Shown here piece after piece: positions 55,773-64,000 of a DNA stretch of 64,000 bases. How positions within the stretch are numbered: position 1 is the stretch's first letter; each line of letters starts with the position of its first letter. Position numbers and translations under genes: made by a program. The DNA is from Babesia bovis T2Bo (lineage: Eukaryota > Apicomplexa > Aconoidasida > Piroplasmida > Babesiidae), in NCBI RefSeq assembly GCF_000165395.2, contig NW_026261571.1, forward strand, positions 706,501 to 770,500, in the 5' to 3' direction. The notes under the pieces were generated by a model. It was not told the DNA's origin and did not search any database. It saw only the letters and a list, made by a program, of their open reading frames with translations.

Positions 55773-58319
55773 ATGGAGCTTACTTCGGAAGAGGCGCAGC
55801 AACGCGTCTCTCTTATGGGAGCTCATGTTAAGGCGTTGTCTAAATTTTTTCAAACCTTTTCTATACCGACTGAGAACAGCGATAGTGATTCTATACCTCT
55901 TGTTTGGGGCGATCATCGCTACATGAACCAGCTGGTAATGTTGCTTCTTTTGGATATAATATCTACTTTAGCAAGAGATTAAGAACCGAAAGAGTAATAT
56001 TTTGAGGGTGTACCTTGATGACATACGGCAGGTAAATGTTTGGTAGTTATATATTCATTTTATATAGCACTTCCTGAAGGATACGAATGAACACCAAGTT
56101 TACGAGGGTCTGATGCTCAATGCATATCGTTATTTAGAACTCATGTACGCGGCCGCTGATGCGTGTCTAGAAGGCATTGAACGGAATGTTGAAGAGCATG
56201 ATCCTTACAGGTTAAGTCCTGGTCGTCATAACCAGAATCCCGATGTTCTGGACTCTGTGGATGAATTAAGGTTGGTCCAATTAATGATTTATCCATCTAG
56301 TCATCAGGGAGCGTCGAATGAAGCAGAGCAAGTTGCCTGTTTATCTGTACTCCAATTTTGAAATTTGGCTCATTCCCGGTTCATCCGATTCCGTAATGAA
56401 GATGAAGACTGTGAACGCTGATTATATTGGTTGTTTAAGTTTGATAGAGGTTGACGTAACTCGTGTTGGTTTACTGAAGCCACGTGTCCAGGTTGCTACT
56501 TATGAGTGTGACAGTTGCCATAGTCACACCTACAAGGCTGTGAGTCGGTATACATTGGTCCACATATGCTGTAGATTCAAGGACCCAACTTTCTACCTAT
56601 CACTGACTGTGTCGACTGCATCACGCGTAACAACACCAGGGGCACTCTTAAGTTCCATCCCAGGTAATATACCTTTCCTATTGACCATATCGTTCCAGGC
56701 TGAGCAAATTCGACAAGTACCAAGAGCTGCGTGTACAGGAGCCCCTATACCATCTTTCAGAGGGTGAACTGCCAAAATCACTCAAGTGTGAGTTATTTGG
56801 GGAGCTTACTCAATCTGTGCGTCCTGGTGACTCTGTGCTTATGTATGGCATACTGTTGCCAGTTGTACCCACCTCCCATAACCCACAACGCCATGCTTTA
56901 TTAGCGGAGAAGGTTTTCCGCGTTGTTTCTATAGAGCACCAGAAGAAGGTTTTGGATGCCAATAAGAGCTCTGACTCTGATTTGGCCAGGCGTATTGAAG
57001 CATTACGTCGTGACCCTGATCTTTACGAGCGCTTAGCTTATTCAATCGCACCTGAGATTTATGGACATGAGGACGTCAAAAAGGCACTGTTACTGCAATT
57101 GGTAGTTTAATATATAGTCTATATATCCATTATCAGATCGGTGGTGTTACCCGTGAGAAGAAGGACGGTGGGATAATTCGTGGTTCTATTCATATATTGC
57201 TGCTTGGTGACCCTGGTGTGGCGAAGAGCCAGCTGTTGAAGAAAGTGTGTCTAATATCATCACGTGGTGTGTATACCACTGGAAAGGGTAGCAGCAGCAC
57301 TGGTATGACTGCTGCCATTGTCAAGGACCCGCAGACTGGCGAAACTGCTCTTGAGGGTGGTGCGCTTGTTTTGGCAGATTTGGGATTATGCTGTATCGAT
57401 GAGTTTGATAAGATGGACGACTATGACCGCTCTGCTATATACGAGGTCATGGAACAGCAGACTGTATCCATAGCTAAGGCTGGGCACTGTACTACTATGC
57501 CTGCAAGATCTGCTGTACTAGCTGCTGCTAACCCGATTAACGGCGTATATGACGTGCGAAAAACGGTATTTCACAACATGAATCTGCCTGCTGCACTTCT
57601 TACACGTTTTGATTTGCAATTTCTCATGCTCGATCGTGTGGACCGTGGTAAAGACGCACAGTTGGCCGAACACGTCGTTAATCTCGTTAAAGGGGTTTCC
57701 CAGGAGTTGACTCCTAAGTATGCCGTGGTAGACAAGGAGTTGATGCGAACATACATCAAGATGGCTCAGGAGTTTGAGCCTACCATGTCGCAGTCGATTG
57801 TCGAAAAGGTATCGGAATGGTATGTCAATGTACGCCACCAAGAGTTGGATAACGAGACGTATAACGATGAGCGCTTTACATACACCACTCCACGTAGTAT
57901 GCTTGCTATCTTACGCTTATGCCAAGCTATGGCACGTTTGCGCTTCAGCAATACTGTTGAAATGTCCGATTTCGAGGAGGCTGTTAGGCTCAGCGAACAA
58001 ATGAAGATTAGCCTTACAGAGGCTAGGAATGACCGACTGTCACACAAAAGGCAGAGCGGCACTGCGCAGGTGATGCACCTTTTGAGGTAAGCTTGCTTAT
58101 TCATTCGTAACATTTTATAGACGTCGTCGTGATGAGCTTAAACAGCAGGCTGATTGGGACGGTTGGATGCCAATACGTGAGCTTGAGCAGCAGGTACTAT
58201 CCACTGGTCTCAAGCACAAGGACCTTAAGGACGCAATTGAAAAGTACTCTCGCATGGCCGTCGTGCTCGTTGGTAAGGGCGATACGCATATCGCCTTCCC
58301 CGAAGATTTGGAGCAATGA
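55773..58319 (+). CDS. MCM7: DNA replication licensing factor MCM7, 8 exons
   Basis: Exons 55773-55934, 55972-56031, 56068-56270, 56308-56539, 56575-56663, 56699-57101, 57137-58086 and 58121-58319. Introns are 37, 36, 37, 35, 35, 35 and 34 nt, all phase-matched, giving 765 residues. The zinc finger pairs TYECDSC (Cys209, Cys212) with TDCVDC (Cys231, Cys234). The ATPase has Walker A GDPGVAKS (about 407), [50 protein letters not shown] and the arginine finger [17 protein letters not shown]. The pattern [10 protein letters not shown] plus LMLDRVDR is typical of MCM7. A winged-helix tail ends the protein. It is a subunit of the MCM2-7 replicative helicase together with MCM3. The high intron number contrasts with single-exon MCM3. 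Confidence 0.95.
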
Positions 58320-58559
58320 TAACGGTGCATATTATCAAACACATCGCAATGAGTGGAGCCTATTTGACTACCGCCACTAAACATCAATATATTTGTACAT
58401 TTATTTATTCCATTCTGGTGTATCACGTGAACAATTTGTCTGATTGAGTCAGTCTGCTATATTAAATACTACTATCGTAAATCGTGCTTTTTAATGAAGT
58501 ATACTGCCACTAGTACGAGTAATAAGTTAAACACTTGAGACTCTGTCTCAATTTACGTA

Positions 58560-59135
58560 TCAGTATATAATACCGTTCTTCTCCATACGAAGGTTGCAAT
58601 CTAAAAATATGTCACGAAAAACGTCGATGCTAATCCGATCAATGGAGCCTACAGGAGTGGCACATGGTGGATGCCACTCGGAGTTTATGTTACGACCATT
58701 CACGGTTTCGCGAGTGTAGAGGGTATAGTCATCCAAAATGGCTCCAGAGGGTTGATCCGATATGTAGCAGTGTAACATCTGCTGGAGCTCCATTGTACCC
58801 ACTGGGTATCCTAACCTAGTTAATGCGATTTCCAAAGTTTCCACATCTATGTGGTCACTAGAAGTTTGCTCTGCCCCGCCTATAACCTGAAGTGTGTGGA
58901 AGGCTTTCTTTATGACGTTGTCTATATGTTTGGCCATTTTCTTGTCATCCCGGTGTATGTTAGATAGCAGCTTCTTATTGCCTGGAGCAACTGTCACTGC
59001 TGGCAGTATTTTGCGCCGTACAAGCGGTAGAACAGGCTTCCCGTCACTTGCAGCCTCTGCCTGGGACAGTGACAGGGCAACACCCAGCTCAAGGTCATAT
59101 TCATCGTCTACACATTCGTCCATACTAGTCCACAT
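58560..59135 (-). CDS. UIM-containing protein with EF-hand-like region
   Basis: 191 residues, single exon. Near the N terminus, DDEYDLELGVALSLSQAEAA fits the ubiquitin-interacting motif (acidic cluster, then L..AL.LS..E). From about residue 65 the sequence is helical (KKMAKHIDNVIKKAFHTLQV). The pair DVETLEIALTRLGYPVGTME, with a later ISIDVFRDIFLDCNLRMEKN, resembles a degenerate EF-hand pair lacking clear calcium ligands. It may bind ubiquitinated proteins in the cytosol or nucleus. It is downstream of, and convergent with, MCM7, 240 bases away. I do not know an orthologue with this exact layout. Confidence 0.6.
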   Translation of the reverse strand: MWTSMDECVDDEYDLELGVALSLSQAEAASDGKPVLPLVRRKILPAVTVAPGNKKLLSNIHRDDKKMAKHIDNVIKKAFHTLQVIGGAEQTSSDHIDVETLEIALTRLGYPVGTMELQQMLHCYISDQPSGAILDDYTLYTRETVNGRNINSEWHPPCATPVGSIDRISIDVFRDIFLDCNLRMEKNGIIY

Positions 59136-59186
59136 ACAAAAGAAAATTGGTGTATAATTAAACTTTAATATAGTGTCCAGTAATAA

Positions 59187-62100
59187 CTAGCGACGTGTAC
59201 GGGAGAATCTTTGGTTGAATGCCTCACGCTCATCGTCAGCGTTCAACGCAACAATGTATTTCGAAGGCTTCTGCTGTATCTCAGTCATCGTGCGTTTAAT
59301 GCAGCGCATGAAGTCAGCCAGAATCTGGAAAATCTCCTCGAGAGAGTTACCCTGTCTACACTCCTCGCCTAAGTAGCGCCAGGTGTTCCGTGTCATCTCG
59401 AATACCTTGATCTTGCGTTCCGTTGCAGCGCCTATAAGCTCTGTGCTTGCAGCAATTACATCCTTTGTCTTTGTGTATAGCGTTGATTCCGTATCGAGTT
59501 TGTCAACCATGCGCAACAGTGAGTTGAGACCGTCACGAATTTCGTCAAAAATCTCATCAATACCAGTTGCACTGATCTTCTCAGCATCCAATACATGTGA
59601 TAACGTTTTGTCAATTGACATGAAATCCAAATTCGGAAACTTGACAGTGAGGTTAACCATGAGGTAGTGCATTGAACTCATGGTATTGTCCGCAGACTTG
59701 ATATCGATCAGCTTAGTAGCAGAGCTTAGACTGAACCCTACAGTCTTTACGGTACAGTCGTCGCCGTGATTAACAAAGTTGCCATACTGCAATATACCAC
59801 CCATCATGGTAGGTAACAAGGGATTATTGAAAATCTGGTCATTCGCTCTCTCAAACACTGACAGCTGGCTGTCCAGCATATTAAGAAGTGCTTTATAGTT
59901 AATCGAAAAGAATGCAACACGCACCTTGTTTTCCATGTCCTTCTTTGCGATGATTTTGAATATCTTTTGCTCAATGTCCCTGTAAGTAGCAATATTGGCA
60001 CCACTTGCCAAAGCAGCGTTGAACAGCTCCAGCTCTGTACCTTGAGGCAGAGCAGTCTGTATCTTGAACAGGTTTTCTACATTGATCAACTCGTTGTCAA
60101 GAGCCAAATTATCAAGAGCATCAATCAACTCGTCGAAATCAGACTCCTTAGGAAAACGCAATATGATGCCCACATTCTGGGCACGCTTAGCGTCTAATAT
60201 AGTTTGCATTAGCTTACGCTTTACATCAGGCGCCTTAAGAGCCTGCTGGCGCTTAACTGCCGCCTTGCTGAATAACTTCTTTGCAAGCACAAAGTCAAAT
60301 ACACGGTCCTCCACTGAGTTACGAGGCAAGTTTTCGAAAATCGTCCCCTTGACAGTGTTATCATTCAAAGTCTTCCAGTGGAGCTTGATACCCAGCGGTA
60401 GCGGTTTACGTGTGAATGCACCCTTTCCCTTGAGGCCAGCTGGTGGTGGAGGTGCCTTCATCTTGAGAGGAGGAGCCTTCTTAGTAGCAGGCGGCGCAGC
60501 CTTAGATGATGGTGAAGGAGGTGGAGCTGGCTTCTTGACAACTGGCACAGGTGCTTCCGGTGACGGCTTCGTCACAGTGGAGGACGAAGAAGGCTCACGA
60601 GGCTTATCAGCAGGGGTAGTACTAGTATCATCGGATTTAGGAGCAGCTGTTGCAGCATCCGACTCTTTGGGCTTGGATGGTGCAGCAGGACCGCTTTCAG
60701 TCGACGGATCCTTTGGTTTCGATGCGTCCTTGTGTATATCACGCGTAACACCGCCGTCCTTAGAGACCGTGCCTGTTGCTTCACCTGGTATAGATACTCC
60801 AGTGGGTGAAGCTGTACCTGGCTGGAAGCCAGGACCCATATAAGGCGAGGGTATTGCAGCGCCACCAATTGGAAAGGGTCCTGAACCAACCGCCGCACCA
60901 TGGTGGATACGTTCACCAGGTGAATCAACCAAGAGGCTGCCAGAAACATGTCCTTGGTAATTTCCAAACATCTGGAACAATGAGGTGATACTGTTGTGTG
61001 GTACTGGCATCGTAGTACCATCTGTTAGAAGCAGCTGCATAGCACCCTCACGGTCAACTAACAACCGCTCAACCTGCTCCACTGTAAGACCAGTATGAAC
61101 ATCCCCCGAGGAAGTAAAGGTGGCCCCTATGTCAGTCCTATCACTGGTATCACCAGATTGCTTGCCAGTCCCGATGCTGAGGGTGCCTATCGAAGGTTGA
61201 CTTCCAGGGTAGCCATTCAGGGTATCGACTGAATCCACAGCGTAAAGATCACCCTGCTGTATAACAGCACCGCTGCCTGCTGTGACCATGTCCTCTACCT
61301 TTGCATTCTTGGGAACAAATAAAGCGTTGAGGATGGCCATAGCATCCATGTAACGGGGGCATAGCTTCAAAGCAAACTCACAAGTATCACTGGACAAACC
61401 AGTAGCCTTGACTAGCTTATCTATGTCGCTAGGGTAGACCTTAGCAATGTGGTGACGCATGAAAACGCCAACATCGGACATTGGCGGTGTTATTACAATC
61501 GGCGTGGTTGCTGTATTCCAAGCATCAGTGTTGTGGCGCTGCCGACTCTCCATGGCAATGGTCATCTGCCCCTGCGGCTGTATGGCCAATGAAGTGTCCC
61601 AAATGTCAAATTCAGCCTTTGGTATCTCCAGGGATTCGCTATTGATAAAGCCAGTATTGAAGCTGTAACTGGCAATTACCTTGCGCTGCTTCATAGACAC
61701 ACCAATCATGACCACAGCAACGTCACCGGATACCACCACGTCCTGACGGTTGCCGCTGGCATCCAGTTTGAAGTCAAAAATAACCTCACCAACATATCCC
61801 ATTCTGCCGGGCTTCGAACTTATGGATCTGTTTAACAGCTGGTAGTCCGAAGAACACGCAACCAGCATGACTCCATCACGATCCTTACCGCCACAAACGC
61901 ACTTGGGGAAGAATGCAGCAGAGTATCTTGAGCATTGAGCACGCCTTTCGGTGCTTGCCCACCGCCTGGTAGACGCAACCTGGGAAATATCAGGACCAAC
62001 CTGATATATCTCTAGCATAACCTCAGTACCAGGTAAGAAGCAATTTACCAAAGTAATGCGCTTGATCCTAAATTGCTGGGCTAGCACAAAGTCTATGGGA

Positions 62101-63749
62101 GTAACGTACATGCTTAGGAAATAACTCATGTAACGCTTATAAGAAGGCGGCCAGCGAGCTATGGGTATCATCTGAGGCATGTCGTTAGGTTTTGTTGGAT
62201 CAGGCCTATCTCTACTTGATTTAGAACCGAAAACACGGCAGTTACGCCGCCAGTCAAAAGAACCCATAATTAACTGGTCCACCTCATTAGCCGTAGCAAG
62301 TGGCTGCGAAGCAACCACCGAACACGCAAAAGTCAGCAAGATGTTGTAATTCAAAGAATTGTAGTTGAAAATAACTACATTGTCACGATTGTAAAAGTCT
62401 AACCAAAAGAGAACTGCCGAAGAAACTGCACAAAGGTATTGCATAGAAGGCAAACCGCGAAAGTTCATAGGAAAGTGGAGAACCTGACGATGGAACAAGT
62501 CACCATGCTCCTGGGATATAGATGAACTATCCAAGGATAAATCAAAGATAACGAACTTCTGATAGTATACGGGAGCACCTCTTGGGCGATGGTCACCCAA
62601 ATCGTACACGTCGTTACCAACGACGCCAATCCGACGAAGCTCGTCTAACTGGGATAGCTGACTATTAGGAAGCCGCTTGAACATATGACCAACTTTAGCA
62701 TAAAGGTCATTATAGACACGATCCAGGCGAGGGTGTATCGCAGGACCAAATTTGTATACCTGGTCCTCAACATAACGCTCAAGTAACCTGAAGAAACTCA
62801 GCAGTTGCTGAACATTGTTGCGTAAACTACTCTCCTTCATTGGCAATTGCCATGGCGTACGTATGGCAAATATCTTGTTAGTAAACGAATGCACCAGAGG
62901 TGGTCGTATCTCATCGGAGAGGTCATGAGACACTGCACGCTTTATCTTGGAAAATATCGCATCAACATTCAACCTGGGCGATCCAGATGATACAGCAGAT
63001 TCGGCGCTGATATTATCATTAGGCGAAGTTTTGTTATGTCTAACTCCATCATCTTTTACAGTAGTGCCCGGACTGCTCTCCTCTGAAAGAAGTAGATCCG
63101 CCGATGACTCCGTTCTTTTGCGCCCCGATTTAGAATGTGGCGAATTGGTAACCTTGCTTTGTGGAGTTGTAGAATAATCACGGCCATCATGCAAGTCATG
63201 TCTAGATTGACGGCGCATCCGCTCCTTAGCACGCTGGACAGTTTTGCCACGGTTGCGGAAAATAGAGCCGAGTGCATTCTTATTGCATAGTATACCAGGG
63301 TTAATGTCCTCATCGCTAGTTACCGATGATTCAACATCCGACGGTGTAGAATAGCCTGATTGAACATAGTGACGGTTACTCAGAGTACGCATGGATAAAC
63401 CACGGGCACCAAGTCCACGGTCAAATGTACCTGGCATCGTATTGCCACGACGTACGACGTTACCTCGAGTCAATCCGCCCCAACCAGGTGGTACAAAAGA
63501 TGTACCACGGTCGGCATTATTAGGGTCAGTGTCGATATGCTGCAAGTCTAGCGACTGAATAACGGAATCGAGACTCTCTTTAGGTGTATCTCTAGCCTTA
63601 TAGGAATCCCGAAGCGTCTCTATCAGACTCCTGCGTCCGGCAACCACAGGTGCTGCCTTAGCTGTTTCCGAGCCAGCGCCGCTAAAGTACACATTCTCAG
63701 TATCAGCATCCGGGGGCGAAGTACCCCTGCCGGCGCGACCAAACGGCAT
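59187..63749 (-). CDS. FRM2: Formin 2 (FH1-FH2 with PTEN-C2-like N-terminal region)
   Basis: A single-exon 1520-residue protein. The N-terminal 250 residues are Ser/Arg-rich. Residues about 300-730 resemble a PTEN-type phosphatase/C2 module with no active-site Cys loop: PAIHPRLDRVYNDLYAKVGH, FVIFDLSLDSSSIS and VSSAVLFWLDFYNRDNVVIF. A UBA-like helical patch follows (SDIDKLVKATGLSSDTCEFA, about 775). FH1 is proline-rich (PAPPPSPSSKAAPPATKKAP, about 1080). FH2 runs from about 1120 (GIKLHWKTLNDNTVKGTIFE) to near 1495, with GNFVNHGDDCTVKTVGFSLS. Formins nucleate and elongate actin filaments. Apicomplexan formin 2 acts in apicoplast inheritance and intracellular actin, unlike the motility-linked formin 1. 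The PTEN-C2 plus FH2 arrangement is the known layout of formin 2. Confidence 0.88.
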   Translation of the reverse strand: MPFGRAGRGTSPPDADTENVYFSGAGSETAKAAPVVAGRRSLIETLRDSYKARDTPKESLDSVIQSLDLQHIDTDPNNADRGTSFVPPGWGGLTRGNVVRRGNTMPGTFDRGLGARGLSMRTLSNRHYVQSGYSTPSDVESSVTSDEDINPGILCNKNALGSIFRNRGKTVQRAKERMRRQSRHDLHDGRDYSTTPQSKVTNSPHSKSGRKRTESSADLLLSEESSPGTTVKDDGVRHNKTSPNDNISAESAVSSGSPRLNVDAIFSKIKRAVSHDLSDEIRPPLVHSFTNKIFAIRTPWQLPMKESSLRNNVQQLLSFFRLLERYVEDQVYKFGPAIHPRLDRVYNDLYAKVGHMFKRLPNSQLSQLDELRRIGVVGNDVYDLGDHRPRGAPVYYQKFVIFDLSLDSSSISQEHGDLFHRQVLHFPMNFRGLPSMQYLCAVSSAVLFWLDFYNRDNVVIFNYNSLNYNILLTFACSVVASQPLATANEVDQLIMGSFDWRRNCRVFGSKSSRDRPDPTKPNDMPQMIPIARWPPSYKRYMSYFLSMYVTPIDFVLAQQFRIKRITLVNCFLPGTEVMLEIYQVGPDISQVASTRRWASTERRAQCSRYSAAFFPKCVCGGKDRDGVMLVACSSDYQLLNRSISSKPGRMGYVGEVIFDFKLDASGNRQDVVVSGDVAVVMIGVSMKQRKVIASYSFNTGFINSESLEIPKAEFDIWDTSLAIQPQGQMTIAMESRQRHNTDAWNTATTPIVITPPMSDVGVFMRHHIAKVYPSDIDKLVKATGLSSDTCEFALKLCPRYMDAMAILNALFVPKNAKVEDMVTAGSGAVIQQGDLYAVDSVDTLNGYPGSQPSIGTLSIGTGKQSGDTSDRTDIGATFTSSGDVHTGLTVEQVERLLVDREGAMQLLLTDGTTMPVPHNSITSLFQMFGNYQGHVSGSLLVDSPGERIHHGAAVGSGPFPIGGAAIPSPYMGPGFQPGTASPTGVSIPGEATGTVSKDGGVTRDIHKDASKPKDPSTESGPAAPSKPKESDAATAAPKSDDTSTTPADKPREPSSSSTVTKPSPEAPVPVVKKPAPPPSPSSKAAPPATKKAPPLKMKAPPPPAGLKGKGAFTRKPLPLGIKLHWKTLNDNTVKGTIFENLPRNSVEDRVFDFVLAKKLFSKAAVKRQQALKAPDVKRKLMQTILDAKRAQNVGIILRFPKESDFDELIDALDNLALDNELINVENLFKIQTALPQGTELELFNAALASGANIATYRDIEQKIFKIIAKKDMENKVRVAFFSINYKALLNMLDSQLSVFERANDQIFNNPLLPTMMGGILQYGNFVNHGDDCTVKTVGFSLSSATKLIDIKSADNTMSSMHYLMVNLTVKFPNLDFMSIDKTLSHVLDAEKISATGIDEIFDEIRDGLNSLLRMVDKLDTESTLYTKTKDVIAASTELIGAATERKIKVFEMTRNTWRYLGEECRQGNSLEEIFQILADFMRCIKRTMTEIQQKPSKYIVALNADDEREAFNQRFSRTRR

Positions 63750-63761
63750 ATTTGCGTAGTA

Positions 63762-64000
63762 ATGTTTATAATATCAAGTTATATTCTTTAGCCATATGGC
63801 TACTGAAAACTTAAGACGACAGTGATAGATTCTTTGACGATAATGACGACATCAGGGATTTATTAGCCATTGTAGCCATCTTAACGTGAGTAAAATCCCT
63901 GGTTAGCAATAAACCTAGGCATTATAGTGGCATACAAATGGTACATGAACGATATGAACACTACAAACGTGGCCTTTATGGGCCTCCTAAACACCAACCG
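63762..64000 (+). CDS. Unidentified gene, 5' part, 3'-truncated by window edge
   Basis: Provisional exons 63762-63777, 63816-63885 and 63919-64000 onward, with introns of 38 and 33 nt. They read a short start (MFIISNDSDRFFDDNDD), then IRDLLAIVAIL, then HYSGIQMVHERYEHYKRGLY and GPPKHQP, open to the window end. The last exon is well balanced and looks coding. The second is weaker, and the start codon could lie elsewhere. The start is only 12 bases from the formin start on the other strand, so promoters would overlap. I do not recognise the protein from this fragment. Confidence 0.4.

Overview
This window looks like nuclear DNA of an apicomplexan piroplasm, most likely a Babesia sensu stricto close to B. 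bovis. The reasons are dense protein genes on both strands, moderate AT bias in coding DNA, very short GT-AG introns (most 31-40 nt), a formin 2 with a PTEN-C2-like region, and a lineage-specific family of secreted proteins. The species is an inference. I saw no prokaryotic, organellar or viral features.

Layout. 1-9.3 kb holds housekeeping genes: the 3' part of U2AF large subunit (+), mitochondrial ribosomal protein S12 (-), a p24/TMED cargo receptor (+, 3 exons), MCM3 (-), Ubc13 (+, 2 exons) and a nicalin-like ER membrane protein (-). 10.0-11.5 kb carries an eight-exon coiled-coil gene that resembles SF-assemblin. 11.7-17.3 kb is the accessory part. Three genes there (one +, two -) share an almost invariant signal peptide and leader but have strongly diverged mature domains. 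Two of them lie in a 5.1-kb inverted repeat with 439-bp arms, and two have a nearly identical 470-bp direct repeat upstream. 17.3-21.2 kb is AT-rich and almost gene-free, with two candidate small spliced genes at its right end.

21.7-29.5 kb is a + strand run of nuclear-looking proteins: a SET-like/PHD/Tudor-like protein, an unknown protein and a RING-PHD protein. 30.2-36.6 kb has mitochondrial functions: dihydrolipoamide dehydrogenase (-, 4 exons), ribosomal protein L27 (+, 3 exons), a small membrane protein (-) and succinate dehydrogenase flavoprotein (-, 3 exons). 37.3-45.2 kb has an 884-aa unknown (+), RCL1 (+), seryl-tRNA synthetase (-) and gamma-tubulin (-, 7 exons). 45.5-54.8 kb has two large - strand genes: a 1759-aa secreted low-complexity protein and a ~1285-aa membrane/MORN/hydrolase-like protein. 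55.8-63.7 kb has MCM7 (+, 8 exons), a UIM-containing protein (-) and formin 2 (-). A new + strand gene starts at about 63.76 kb and leaves the window.

Splice models were built by hand: GT-AG borders, phase agreement across every junction, and family similarity recalled from memory. For genes with recognised families (DLD, SDHA, gamma-tubulin, MCM7, Ubc13, RCL1, p24, L27) every junction keeps the conserved reading frame. For unknown genes the exon models are provisional.
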